Assembly: GCF_001269655.1 (NCBI RefSeq)
Contig: NZ_LHVE01000020.1
Span: 744,001 to 808,000 of the forward strand
Origin: Pseudomonas thivervalensis
GTDB lineage: Bacteria; Pseudomonadota; Gammaproteobacteria; Pseudomonadales; Pseudomonadaceae
Direction of reading: 5' to 3'
DNA: 64,000 nucleotides
Numbering within the stretch: the first letter of the stretch is position 1; each line of letters starts with the position of its first letter. The translations under genes were made by a program, and so were the position numbers. The notes beneath the pieces were generated by a model. The model had not been told where the DNA came from, did no database searches, and worked only from the letters and a program-made list of their open reading frames with translations. This document shows positions 8,852 to 17,235 of this stretch, one piece after another.

Positions 8852-9409
8852 TCAGTCCGGGCGCACTACCTTGCCGGTAGCGAGATCGCGAATCACGCTG
8901 GGGTTCTTGCGCCCGCCCAGGTTGCCGCCCAGCACCAGGTCGATCTGCCCGCGGAAATACTGCTCGACGCGAATCCGCGTGCGCGCTGCCGGGCGCCCCT
9001 GCGGGTTGGCCGAGGTGGACACCAGCGGCCCGACCAACGAGCACAAGTCGCGCACGGTGGGATGGTCGCTGACCCGCAGCGCGACGGTGTCGTGCACGCC
9101 AGTGATCCATTCCGGCAACAGGTTCTGGTGCGGCACCAGCCAGGTGTTGGGCCCCGGCCAGGTGCTGGCCATGCGGTCCATCCAGGTTTCGGGGAAGTCT
9201 TCGAACAGAAAGTCGAACTGGCGGATGTTGTCCGCCACCAGGATCAAGCCTTTGTCGGGCAGCCGCGACTTGATCGCCAGCAGGCGTTCCACCGCCTCCT
9301 CGTTCCAAGGGTCGCAACCCAGGCCCCAGACCGCTTCGGTTGGATAGGCAATCACCGCCCCGGCACGAATTTCTCGCGCGGCTTGTTGCACACGCCAACT
9401 GTTGACCAT
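8852..9409 (-). CDS. tsaC: Threonylcarbamoyl-AMP synthase
   Basis: TsaC (YrdC/Sua5 family) makes threonylcarbamoyl-AMP from threonine, bicarbonate and ATP for the t6A modification of tRNAs reading ANN codons. The 185-residue protein is the short TsaC form without the Sua5 C-terminal domain. It shows AYPTEAVWGLGCDP at about residues 20-33, SRLPDKGLILV near 48-58, TWPGPNTWLVP and the conserved STSAN segment. It follows dprA with a 61-bp gap and is probably in the same transcription unit, an arrangement seen throughout Pseudomonas. Confidence 0.95.
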   Translation of the reverse strand: MVNSWRVQQAAREIRAGAVIAYPTEAVWGLGCDPWNEEAVERLLAIKSRLPDKGLILVADNIRQFDFLFEDFPETWMDRMASTWPGPNTWLVPHQNLLPEWITGVHDTVALRVSDHPTVRDLCSLVGPLVSTSANPQGRPAARTRIRVEQYFRGQIDLVLGGNLGGRKNPSVIRDLATGKVVRPD

Positions 9410-9470
9410 GAAAGATTCTCCCGCAACGCAAATAAGGCTGTGGGCAGTTTACCGATCTTCCCCATAAAAC

Positions 9471-10565
9471 CTAGCGCGCAAACCAGCGTCCGCTGTCACA
9501 GGTGGCGCGTCCCTCCATCTCCAGCTCGGTCAATGCCGCCAGCACTTTGGGCAAGCCCCAGCCACTGGCGTCGGCCAACGCCTCGCTGCTCAGCGGCGCG
9601 GCATGCAGCAGGCGCAGCAGCGGATGAGTCACGGGCACGGGCTCCGCAGCCAGCGGCAGTCGTTGCCAACCCCGCAGCGCTTCGAGGATGTGCTCGACGG
9701 TTTCCACCAGCGCCGCACCGTCGCGGATCAGTTGATGACAGCCTCTGGCTCCAGGATGATGGATCGATCCAGGGATGGCGTAGACCTCGCGACCCTGCTC
9801 CGCCGCCAGCCGGGCGGTGATCAGCGAGCCGCTGGCGACACTGGCCTCGACCACCAGCACCCCCAGGGACAAACCACTGATGATCCGGTTGCGGCGCGGA
9901 AAGTTGCTGGCGTGGGGCGGTGCGTCCAACGGGAACTCCGACAACACTGCGCTACCCTGGGCAATCATCGCGTCTGCCAACCGCCGATTGCGCTGTGGAT
10001 AAAAATTTTCCAGGCCAGTGCCGAGCACGCCGACGGTGCAGCCCCCGACGTCCAACGCCGCCTGATGGGCCGCCGCGTCGATGCCTAGGGCCAGGCCGCT
10101 GGTGATGACAAAACCGGCCCCGGCCAGGCTGCGGGAAAACGCCGCCGCAGTGTCCATGCCGGGTCGTGATGCCCGGCGACTGCCGACCATTGCCAGCTGC
10201 GGTTTTTCCAGGATCGAGGGGTCGCCCGCGACGAACAGCAGCGGCGGCGCGTCGCTGATCTGTGCCAGCAGCGCCGGGTAGTCAGGCTGGTCCCACATCA
10301 GTAAATGCTGGGCCGGGCCCTTTAGCCAGGCCATTGCATGGACGGTGCCGTCACGTATTTCCGGGGCGCGCCGGGCCTCGGCGCACTTGGCCGGCAACCC
10401 GAGCGCCCGCCATGCGCTGGCCGGGGCGCTGATGGCTTTGGAGGCCGAGCCGAAGGCCTCCATCAGGGTCATGAAACGTTTGGGGCCCAGCTCCGGCAAG
10501 CGATGCAAGCGCAGACGGGCCTCCAGTTCCGCAGGCGGAACCGAAGCAGATTCAGGCAATGGCAT
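9471..10565 (-). CDS. dprA: DNA processing protein DprA
   Basis: DprA binds incoming single-stranded DNA and loads RecA during natural transformation. The 364-residue protein has an N-terminal helical region, then the Rossmann-like domain with VGSRRASRPG (about 127-136), ITSGLALGIDAAAH (about 154-167), NRIISGLS and EQGREVYAIPGS. The C-terminal DprA winged helix is at about residues 305-360. The inverted repeat TGATCAA-GGA-TTGATCA directly before the ATG places the Shine-Dalgarno in a hairpin loop, so translation may be controlled. It lies downstream of the LysM gene on the same strand. Confidence 0.94.
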   Translation of the reverse strand: MPLPESASVPPAELEARLRLHRLPELGPKRFMTLMEAFGSASKAISAPASAWRALGLPAKCAEARRAPEIRDGTVHAMAWLKGPAQHLLMWDQPDYPALLAQISDAPPLLFVAGDPSILEKPQLAMVGSRRASRPGMDTAAAFSRSLAGAGFVITSGLALGIDAAAHQAALDVGGCTVGVLGTGLENFYPQRNRRLADAMIAQGSAVLSEFPLDAPPHASNFPRRNRIISGLSLGVLVVEASVASGSLITARLAAEQGREVYAIPGSIHHPGARGCHQLIRDGAALVETVEHILEALRGWQRLPLAAEPVPVTHPLLRLLHAAPLSSEALADASGWGLPKVLAALTELEMEGRATCDSGRWFAR

Positions 10566-10566
10566 G

Positions 10567-10583
10567 TGATCAATCCTTGATCA
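10567..10583 (-). promoter_or_regulatory. Hairpin with the dprA Shine-Dalgarno in its loop
   Basis: Read on the minus strand the sequence is TGATCAAGGATTGATCA, a perfect 7-bp inverted repeat around GGA, ending one base before the dprA ATG. The GGA belongs to the only good Shine-Dalgarno (AAGGA). A GGA in a hairpin loop over a ribosome-binding site is the typical target of RsmA/CsrA proteins, though the flanks match the published consensus only in part. Confidence 0.45.
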
Positions 10584-10645
10584 TTATCGTCCCGTTGAAA
10601 CGGGAACAAGCTGTGGATAACTCTGTTGGTAACTTGTGAGACCCG

Positions 10646-11671
10646 TTACGGATTGCGCACCTTGTCGAGGATCGCCAGCGAGCGCGAGGCGTACAGCACC
10701 AAGCCATAACTGAGCTTGTCGTAGGTGCGGAACACCATCAGCAGGCCGGCGCGCTCATCGGGGATTTTCACCGGTTCGCCGGTGATGCGGTCGCGCACGG
10801 TTTCACCGGTCTTCATCACCGCCAGCACGTTGCCTTCGACCAGCCCGTCGCGCCGGCCTTTGTTCAGGGTGACCACGTCCAGCGCGCCGATCTGCGTCAC
10901 GCCCCGGGGCACGTCGAGGATCAGCCCCTGGATGTCCGATTTCGGCGCGCTGGGCATGAAGGTCGAATTGATCGAGCGTTCTTCGCCGCTGAACAGCCGA
11001 TCGCCCAGGCGCACTTCCTGGGTGGTGCGTTGCAGGGCCAGGGTGGTGACATCGCCCTCGCTGGCGACCACTTCGCCGCCGCCGATGTCGTCGGCGTTGA
11101 TGCCGAGGAACTCCTTGGTCTCGGGATCGGTGTAGACCTTGCCCTGGCGGAAGATGCCGTAGGCCGACTGATTCGCGTCGAAGCTGCCCCGGGCAAAGAC
11201 CCGGTCTCCCATGCCGCTGAGCACCCGCTCGGCATTGCCGGCGACGATGTACGGGGCCTTGTTGAAATCTTCAGGCGTGTCGACGATGCGGTTGCTCAGC
11301 AGGAAACTGTTGATGGCCTGCAGCGGAATGCTCGGGATGGCGTCGGCCACCGGCGAACTGCGAATGCGCGGCGACAGCTTGATGGTGCCGCGCGAGGCGC
11401 CGCGATTGAGGGTCAGGCGCGGCTGGCCGTTGACGTAGACCAGCGACAGGGTGTCGCCCGGATAGATCAGGTTGGGGTTTTCGATCTGTGGGTTGGCCTG
11501 CCACAGCTCCGGCCATTTCCACGGCTCGCGCAGGTATTTGCCGGAAATGTCCCACAGTGTGTCCCCCGTCACCACCGTGTATTGCTGGGGAAAACCTTCC
11601 CGAAGTTGCACTTGCCCGTGCGCGATACCGGCCGAGGCCAGGAGCAGCAGGGCGAGTAGTGATTTCCTCAT
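10646..11671 (-). CDS. Secreted LysM domain protein
   Basis: The 341-residue protein starts with a Sec signal peptide (about residues 1-19, ending SAGIAHG), followed by one LysM domain at about 33-80 (YTVVTGDTLWDISGKYL and IYPGDTLSLVY), which binds peptidoglycan. The remaining 250 residues have no motif I can name but contain repeated beta-type segments. A LysM gene in this place, upstream of dprA and divergent from def, is conserved in Pseudomonas. Its role in the envelope is inferred only from the domain and the signal peptide. Confidence 0.88.
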   Translation of the reverse strand: MRKSLLALLLLASAGIAHGQVQLREGFPQQYTVVTGDTLWDISGKYLREPWKWPELWQANPQIENPNLIYPGDTLSLVYVNGQPRLTLNRGASRGTIKLSPRIRSSPVADAIPSIPLQAINSFLLSNRIVDTPEDFNKAPYIVAGNAERVLSGMGDRVFARGSFDANQSAYGIFRQGKVYTDPETKEFLGINADDIGGGEVVASEGDVTTLALQRTTQEVRLGDRLFSGEERSINSTFMPSAPKSDIQGLILDVPRGVTQIGALDVVTLNKGRRDGLVEGNVLAVMKTGETVRDRITGEPVKIPDERAGLLMVFRTYDKLSYGLVLYASRSLAILDKVRNP

Positions 11672-11841
11672 GCGGTGAATCCCTTTATTATGTGCGTTCG
11701 CGTAAAACGCCAGAGCCCCCGTGGCTCGCTACCTTGCGGAGCTGTTCTGCAAAAGAGCAACGTTTTACAACGGTAGCCTGCATCCCAAGACACGCCAGGC
11801 CAGCCACCCGACTTTACCTCACACGTGCATTTATCAAGCTT

Positions 11842-12348
11842 ATGGCCATTTTGAACATTCTCGAATTTCCGGACCCGCGCCTGCGCACTATCGCCAAACC
11901 GGTGGCCGTAGTGGACGACGAAGTGCGTCAGCTGGTCGATGACATGTTTGAAACAATGTATGAGGCGCCAGGCATCGGCCTCGCCGCGACCCAGGTCAAC
12001 GTGCACAAGCGTATCGTCGTCATGGACCTCTCCGAAGACCGCAGCGAGCCGCGGGTGTTCATCAACCCCGAGTTCGAAACCCTGACCGACGAGATGGAGC
12101 AATACCAGGAAGGCTGCCTCTCGGTGCCGGGCTTCTACGAAAACGTCGATCGCCCGCAAAAGGTCAAGATCAAGGCCCTGGACCGTGACGGCCAGCCTTA
12201 CGAACTGATCGCCGAAGGCCTTCTGGCGGTGTGCATCCAGCACGAATGCGACCACCTCAACGGCAAGTTGTTCGTCGATTACCTGTCTAATCTCAAGCGT
12301 GACCGGATCAAGAAAAAACTGGAAAAGATCCATCGCCAGAACGCTTGA
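11842..12348 (+). CDS. def: Peptide deformylase
   Basis: Def removes the formyl group from the N-terminal methionine of new proteins using a metal ion. The 168-residue protein contains all three family motifs: GIGLAATQV (about 45-53), EGCLSVPG (about 88-95) with the metal-binding cysteine, and QHECDHLNG (about 131-139) with the two histidines and catalytic glutamate. I chose the ATG at 11842 because the product then starts MAILNILEFPDPRL like known Def proteins; longer in-frame extensions upstream carry no family sequence. A strong terminator separates it from fmt. Confidence 0.97.
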   Translation: MAILNILEFPDPRLRTIAKPVAVVDDEVRQLVDDMFETMYEAPGIGLAATQVNVHKRIVVMDLSEDRSEPRVFINPEFETLTDEMEQYQEGCLSVPGFYENVDRPQKVKIKALDRDGQPYELIAEGLLAVCIQHECDHLNGKLFVDYLSNLKRDRIKKKLEKIHRQNA

Positions 12349-12359
12349 TGCCCTTCTTC

Positions 12360-12391
12360 AAAGGCTTGCTGCGGCAAGCCTTTTTCTTTTT
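12360..12391 (+). terminator. Intrinsic terminator after def
   Basis: The stem AAAGGCTTGC / GCAAGCCTTT with loop TGCG is followed by a run of T with a single C (TTTTTCTTTTT). It lies 12 bp after the def stop and before the fmt start, so fmt expression needs readthrough or its own promoter. Confidence 0.85.
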
Positions 12392-12419
12392 GCGACTGCT
12401 TTGTAACTGAGAGCTTCCC

Positions 12420-13379
12420 ATGACTGAGCCACTGCGCATCGTCTTTGCCGGCACTCCCGAATTTGCCGCCGAACACCTCAAGGCCCTGCTGGCCAGCCCC
12501 CATGAAATCGTCGCGGTCTACACCCAGCCGGACCGTCCTGCCGGTCGCGGACAAAAACTGATGCCCAGCCCGGTCAAGCAATTGGCTCTGGAAAACGGCC
12601 TGCCAGTCCTGCAACCGCCGACCCTGCGCGATGCCCAGGCCCAAGCCGAACTGGCCGCGCTGCAGCCGGACTTGATGGTGGTGGTCGCCTACGGCCTGAT
12701 CCTGCCGCAAGTGGTGCTCGATATCCCGCGCCTGGGTTGCATCAACAGCCACGCGTCGCTGCTGCCGCGCTGGCGCGGTGCCGCGCCGATCCAGCGCGCC
12801 GTGGAAGCGGGCGATGCCGAGAGCGGCGTGACCGTGATGCGCATGGAAGCCGGCCTGGACACCGGGCCGATGCTGCTCAAGGTCAGCACCCCCATCAGCG
12901 CCGACGACACCGGTGGCAGCCTTCACGACCGCCTCGCGCTCATTGGCCCGCCGGCCGTGGTCCAGGCGATTGCCGGCCTGGCCGCTGGCACCTTGGAGGG
13001 CGAAGTGCAGGACGACAGCCTCGCCACCTACGCGCACAAACTGAACAAGGACGAAGCGCGCATCGACTGGAGCCGCCCAGCCGTCGAGCTGGAACGCCTG
13101 GTGCGGGCCTTCAATCCTTGGCCGATCTGCCACAGCACCTTGAACGGCGAAGCCTTGAAAGTCTTGGCCGCCGACTTGGCTGAAGGGAAGGGCGCGCCGG
13201 GAGAAATCCTCAGCGCCAGCAAGGACGGCCTCATCGTCGCCTGTGGCGATCAGGCCTTGTGCCTGACACGTCTGCAACTGCCCGGCGGCAAGGCGCTGAA
13301 CTTCAGCGATTTGTTCAACAGCCGCCGTGAGAAATTCGCCGTCGGCACCGTCCTCGGCCAAGCGGCGGACGCCTCATGA
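12420..13379 (+). CDS. fmt: Methionyl-tRNA formyltransferase
   Basis: Fmt formylates initiator Met-tRNA using 10-formyltetrahydrofolate. The 319-residue protein has the N-terminal IVFAGTPEFAAEHL, the formyl-donor and catalytic region INSHASLLPRWRGAAPI at about residues 107-123, the loop VTVMRMEAGLDTGPML at 138-153, and the C-terminal OB-like tRNA-binding domain from about 205. The last four bases overlap the start of rsmB as ATGA, so translation is probably coupled. The def-fmt-rsmB-trkA order is classical in gammaproteobacteria. Confidence 0.97.
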   Translation: MTEPLRIVFAGTPEFAAEHLKALLASPHEIVAVYTQPDRPAGRGQKLMPSPVKQLALENGLPVLQPPTLRDAQAQAELAALQPDLMVVVAYGLILPQVVLDIPRLGCINSHASLLPRWRGAAPIQRAVEAGDAESGVTVMRMEAGLDTGPMLLKVSTPISADDTGGSLHDRLALIGPPAVVQAIAGLAAGTLEGEVQDDSLATYAHKLNKDEARIDWSRPAVELERLVRAFNPWPICHSTLNGEALKVLAADLAEGKGAPGEILSASKDGLIVACGDQALCLTRLQLPGGKALNFSDLFNSRREKFAVGTVLGQAADAS

Positions 13380-14686
13380 ACCCGCGTCTGGCCGCCGCCA
13401 AGGCACTTGCCGCCGTACTCAGCGGCAAAGCCTCGCTGAACAGTTCCCTGCCGACCCAACTGGACAAGGTCGAAGACCGTGATCGCGGCTTCACCCAGGA
13501 CCTGGCGTTCGGCACCGCCCGTTGGCAGCCGCGCCTGTCGGCCCTCGCGGCGAAGCTGTTGCAGAAGCCGTTCAAGGCCGCCGATGCCGACGTCGAAGCG
13601 TTGCTGCTGGTGGGCCTCTATCAATTGCTCTACACCCGCGTGCCCGCCCACGCCGCCATCGGCGAAACCGTGGGCTGTGCCGACAAGCTGAAAAAACCGT
13701 GGGCCAAGGCCCTGCTCAATGCCGTGTTGCGCCGCGCCCAGCGGGAAAGCGAAACCCTGTTGGCCGAGCTGGAGCACGACCCGGTAGTACGCACGGCGCA
13801 CCCGCGCTGGCTGCAGAAATCCCTCAAGGCCTTCTGGCCCGAGCAATGGGAAGCCATCTGCGCCGCCAACAACGCCCATCCGCCGATGATCCTGCGGGTC
13901 AACCGTCGCCACCAGAGCCGCGATGGCTACCTGGCGTTGCTGGGCGAGGCGGGCATCCCGGCCATCCCGTGCCAGTACAGCCGCGACGGCATCGTCCTGG
14001 AAACCCCGGGCGATGTGCGTGCCTTGCCGGGTTTTGCCGAAGGCTGGATCAGCGTCCAGGACGAAGCCGCGCAACTGGCCGCCGACCTGCTGGAGCTGGC
14101 GCCCGGCCAACGAGTGCTGGACGCCTGCTGCGCACCGGGTGGCAAGACCTGTCACATCCTCGAGGCCGAGCCGAAGCTGGCCGGCGTGGTGGCGGTGGAC
14201 CTGGAAGCCAAGCGCCTGGTGCGCGTGAAGGAAAACCTCGAACGCCTGGGCCTTGAAGCCCAACTGATCGCCGCCGATGGCCGCGACACCGCGACCTGGT
14301 GGGACGGCAAGCCGTTCCAGCGCATCCTCCTCGACGCGCCGTGCTCGGCTACCGGCGTGATCCGTCGGCATCCGGACATCAAGCTCACCCGCCAGCCGGA
14401 CGACATCGCCGCACTGGCCGTGTTGCAAGGCGAACTGCTCGACGCCCTGTGGTCGACCCTGGACGTGGGCGGCATGCTGCTCTACGCCACCTGCTCGACC
14501 TTGCCGACCGAAAACACCGAAGTGATCGAAGCCTTCCTCGCCCGCACGCCGGGCGCCCGGGAGCTGGACATCGCCACCCAGGCCGGCCTCAAGCAGCCTC
14601 ATGGCCGGCAGTTGCTGGCCCAGGAAGGCGGCCACGACGGGTTCTATTACGCCAAGTTGATCAAAATCGCCGCCGCACGCGGTTAA
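13376..14686 (+). CDS. rsmB: 16S rRNA (cytosine-967-C5) methyltransferase
   Basis: RsmB (Sun/Fmu) methylates C967 of 16S rRNA. Its 436 residues comprise an N-terminal NusB-like RNA-binding domain (about 1-140), then a SAM-dependent methyltransferase domain with the SAM loop DACCAPGGKTCHILE (about 243-257), the motif DAPCSATGVIRRHPDIK with a conserved cysteine (about 320-336), and YATCSTLPTENTEV with the catalytic cysteine (about 372-385). Both cysteines expected in m5C enzymes are present. It overlaps fmt by four bases and lies 24 bp upstream of trkA. Confidence 0.97.
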   Translation: MNPRLAAAKALAAVLSGKASLNSSLPTQLDKVEDRDRGFTQDLAFGTARWQPRLSALAAKLLQKPFKAADADVEALLLVGLYQLLYTRVPAHAAIGETVGCADKLKKPWAKALLNAVLRRAQRESETLLAELEHDPVVRTAHPRWLQKSLKAFWPEQWEAICAANNAHPPMILRVNRRHQSRDGYLALLGEAGIPAIPCQYSRDGIVLETPGDVRALPGFAEGWISVQDEAAQLAADLLELAPGQRVLDACCAPGGKTCHILEAEPKLAGVVAVDLEAKRLVRVKENLERLGLEAQLIAADGRDTATWWDGKPFQRILLDAPCSATGVIRRHPDIKLTRQPDDIAALAVLQGELLDALWSTLDVGGMLLYATCSTLPTENTEVIEAFLARTPGARELDIATQAGLKQPHGRQLLAQEGGHDGFYYAKLIKIAAARG

Positions 14687-14710
14687 AACCGATTCGATAG
14701 GAGTGAATGG

Positions 14711-16084
14711 ATGAAAATCATCATCCTGGGTGCAGGGCAGGTCGGCGGTTCGCTGGCGGAACATTTGGCCAGCGAGGCCAACGACATCACCGTGGTCGAC
14801 ACCGACGGCGAACGCCTGCGCGACCTCGGCGACCGTCTCGACATTCGCACGGTACAAGGGCGCGGCTCCTTGCCGACCGTGCTGCGCCAGGCCGGCGCCG
14901 ACGACGCCGACATGCTCGTGGCCGTGACCAACAGCGACGAAACCAACATGGTCGCCTGCCAGGTCGCCCACACGTTGTTCCACACACCGACCAAAATCGC
15001 CCGGGTGCGCGAAGCCGCCTACCTGACCCGCGCCGACCTCTTCGACAACGAAGCGATCCCGGTGGACGTGCTGATCAGCCCCGAGCAGGTGGTGACCAAC
15101 TACATCAAGCGCCTGATCGAACACCCCGGCGCCTTGCAGGTGATCGACTTTGCCGAAGGCAAGGCGCAACTGGTGGCGGTCAAGGCCTACTACGGCGGCC
15201 CATTGGTGGGCCAGCAACTGCGCCAGTTGCGCGAGCACATGCCCAATGTCGAGACCCGGGTCGCAGCGATTTTCCGCCGTGACCGGCCGATCCTGCCCCA
15301 GGGCGACACGGTGATCGAAGCCGACGACGAAGTCTTTTTCATCGCCGCCAAAGCGAATATTCGCGCCGTCATGAGCGAAATGCGCCGCCTCGACGAGAAC
15401 TACAAACGCATCGTCATCGCCGGCGGCGGCCAGATCGGCGAACGCCTGGCCGAAGCCATCGAAAGCCGCTACCAGGTCAAGATCATCGAGATGAACCCGG
15501 CACGCTGCCGCTACCTCTCCGACACCCTCGACAGCACCGTGGTGCTGCAAGGCAGCGCCTCGGACCGCGACCTGCTGCTGGAAGAAAACATCGCCGACGC
15601 CGACATCTTCCTGGCCCTGACCAACGACGACGAAGCCAACATCATGTCCTCGCTACTGGCCAAGCGCCTGGGCGCGAAAAAGGTCATGACCATCATCAAC
15701 AACCCGGCCTACGTCGACCTGATCCAGGGCGGCGACATCGACATCGCCATCAGCCCGCAACTGGCAACCATCGGCACCTTGCTCGCCCACGTACGCCGCG
15801 GCGACATCGTCAGCGTCCACTCCCTGCGCCGCGGTGCGGCCGAAGCCATCGAAGCCATCGCCCACGGCGACGCCAAGTCCAGCAAAGTGATCGGCAAAGC
15901 CATCCGCGACATCGGCCTGCCGCCCGGCACCACCATCGGCGCGATCATCCGCGACGAAGAAGTGCTGATCGCCCACGACGACACCATGATCCAGACCGGC
16001 GACCATGTGATCCTGTTCCTGGTGGACAAGAAGCACATTCGCGATGTCGAGAAGCTGTTTCATGTGGGGTTGAGTTTCTTCTGA
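14711..16084 (+). CDS. trkA: Trk system potassium uptake protein TrkA
   Basis: TrkA is the cytoplasmic NAD(H)-binding regulator that gates the TrkH/TrkG K+ channel. The 457-residue protein has two RCK units. Each has an N-lobe with a glycine loop, ILGAGQVGGSLAEHL at residues 4-18 and IAGGGQIGERLAEAI at about 236-250, and a TrkA-C lobe (VVAVKAYYGGPLVGQQL-like and near 380-455). The length is as expected. A GAGTG sequence precedes the ATG. A compound palindrome follows the stop. Confidence 0.96.
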   Translation: MKIIILGAGQVGGSLAEHLASEANDITVVDTDGERLRDLGDRLDIRTVQGRGSLPTVLRQAGADDADMLVAVTNSDETNMVACQVAHTLFHTPTKIARVREAAYLTRADLFDNEAIPVDVLISPEQVVTNYIKRLIEHPGALQVIDFAEGKAQLVAVKAYYGGPLVGQQLRQLREHMPNVETRVAAIFRRDRPILPQGDTVIEADDEVFFIAAKANIRAVMSEMRRLDENYKRIVIAGGGQIGERLAEAIESRYQVKIIEMNPARCRYLSDTLDSTVVLQGSASDRDLLLEENIADADIFLALTNDDEANIMSSLLAKRLGAKKVMTIINNPAYVDLIQGGDIDIAISPQLATIGTLLAHVRRGDIVSVHSLRRGAAEAIEAIAHGDAKSSKVIGKAIRDIGLPPGTTIGAIIRDEEVLIAHDDTMIQTGDHVILFLVDKKHIRDVEKLFHVGLSFF

Positions 16085-16091
16085 CCACCAC

Positions 16092-16204
16092 GGATCGTTC
16101 CCACGCTCTGCGTGGGAATGCCTCTACGGACGCTCTGCGTTCGGCTCTTGAGGGGACGCAGAGCGTCCCGGGCTGCATTCCCACGCAGAGCGTGGGAACG
16201 ATCT
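16092..16204. repeat. Compound palindrome with CACGCTCTGCGTGGGAA arms
   Basis: The outer arms are GATCGTTCCCACGCTCTGCG at the left and its inverted copy ending near 16204; each arm is itself palindromic (CCCACGC..GCGTGGG). The middle holds a second inverted pair, GGACGCTCTGCG and CGCAGAGCGTCC. It lies between trkA and the TPR gene and differs in sequence from the REP families elsewhere in the window. Confidence 0.8.
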
Positions 16205-16225
16205 TAGTCATGAGGAGTTTTTAAA

Positions 16226-16537
16226 ATGCTCGATTCCCTGGAAAAAATGCTCGCCAAGGGTGTGGATAACGCCCTGCTGCGCTTCGGCCTGGGCAAGGGC
16301 TACCTGGACCTCGGCGAATTCGCCCGCGCCGCCGAACACTTCCAGCGCTGCGTCGAACTCGACCCCAAGTACTCGGCAGCCTGGAAACTCCTAGGCAAGG
16401 CCCACCAAGGCCAAGGCGACCTACCGGCAGCCCGCCAAGCCTGGGAACAAGGCCTGGAAGCCGCCCGCGCCCACGGCGACAAACAAGCCGAAAAAGAAAT
16501 GACCGTGTTCCTCAAAAAACTGGACCGCCACCCCTGA
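16226..16537 (+). CDS. Small tetratricopeptide repeat protein
   Basis: The 103-residue soluble protein consists almost only of TPR units: about residues 17-50 (LGKGYLDLGEFARAAEHF, VELDPKYSAAWKLLG) and 50-84 (AHQGQGDLPAARQAWEQGL). Such short TPR proteins work as scaffolds for other proteins; no partner can be named from the sequence. The start at 16226 has a good GAGGAG Shine-Dalgarno. It follows trkA but a palindrome of about 110 bp lies between them. Confidence 0.85.
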   Translation: MLDSLEKMLAKGVDNALLRFGLGKGYLDLGEFARAAEHFQRCVELDPKYSAAWKLLGKAHQGQGDLPAARQAWEQGLEAARAHGDKQAEKEMTVFLKKLDRHP

Positions 16538-16557
16538 CTTCACACAAAACTGCTTTT

Positions 16558-16762
16558 GTGGCGAGGGAGCTTGCTCCCGCTTGACCGGGCTGGCGCTCCA
16601 GTGCGCAGCACTCACAAAAAAGCCCCCCAACCCACTGCCAATCCGCTAAAAGCTCAGCCAGCGCAAAATCTGTGGGAGCAAAGCTTGCTCGCGATAGCGG
16701 TAGACCAGCCAAACCCGTTATCGACAGACCTGCCCCAATCGCGAGCAAGCTTTGCTCCCACA
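16558..16762. repeat. REP cluster between the TPR gene and a small membrane protein gene
   Basis: A single REP half GTGGCGAGGGAGCTTGCTCC starts at 16558. A complete inverted pair follows at 16671-16762, with arms TGTGGGAGCAAAGCTTGCTC and GAGCAAGCTTTGCTCCCACA around an 45-bp spacer. I see no gene between 16538 and 16943; the remaining 180 bp upstream of 16944 probably hold the promoter of the next gene. Confidence 0.82.
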
Positions 16763-16943
16763 GGGTTTGCGGCTGAACTGACCGGCATTCCCCCGCTCCC
16801 CGGTCCAGTAAAATGAAACAATCTGAACCCAATCCGCTCGCTGTAGTGACGCGCTAGTCAGCATCGAGGCGCAGGTAAACGGCGGCATCGGCCCCCAACG
16901 CACCCTCTCGACACTGATCACCAAGACCTGACTGGAACCGTAC

Positions 16944-17207
16944 ATGTCCGAAATTACTCAATTGGTTATTGCCTTGGTGTTGTCCTTTTTGCTCGATAAG
17001 TTTCTCAAGCCGTATCTGCTACGCAAGTGGCTAGGCGTGGTGATGGTGGTCGCGGGTGCGGTTGGCTGCGTTTTGGCCGGTCAGACCCGCGTGTTGGGGT
17101 TTGATCTGGGGTTGCTGTCGGTTTTTGCCGTGCCGATAGGGATGGGGTTGTTCATGAAGCGGCGGCGGTTTGAGGAGGTTGGTGTAGGGAAGAAAGGGGC
17201 TGATTGA
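16944..17207 (+). CDS. Small membrane protein of unknown function
   Basis: The 87-residue product has a hydrophobic helix at about residues 6-20 (LVIALVLSFLLDKF), a second at 30-47 (GVVMVVAGAVGCVLAG) and a third at 50-72 (GFDLGLLSVFAVPIGMGLF), then a short basic tail (MKRRRFEEVG). Codon use is like the core genome. I do not recognise a named family. It is flanked by REP sequences upstream and by the convergent DUF1963 gene downstream, so it is probably monocistronic. Confidence 0.65.
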   Translation: MSEITQLVIALVLSFLLDKFLKPYLLRKWLGVVMVVAGAVGCVLAGQTRVLGFDLGLLSVFAVPIGMGLFMKRRRFEEVGVGKKGAD

Positions 17208-17235
17208 ACCTGAAAATAAATCTGCCCCCCGACGC

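Noticed and set aside
13250..15550. A 766-residue minus-strand frame over fmt, rsmB and trkA
   Set aside because: It is an antisense shadow of three well-supported genes caused by high third-position GC.
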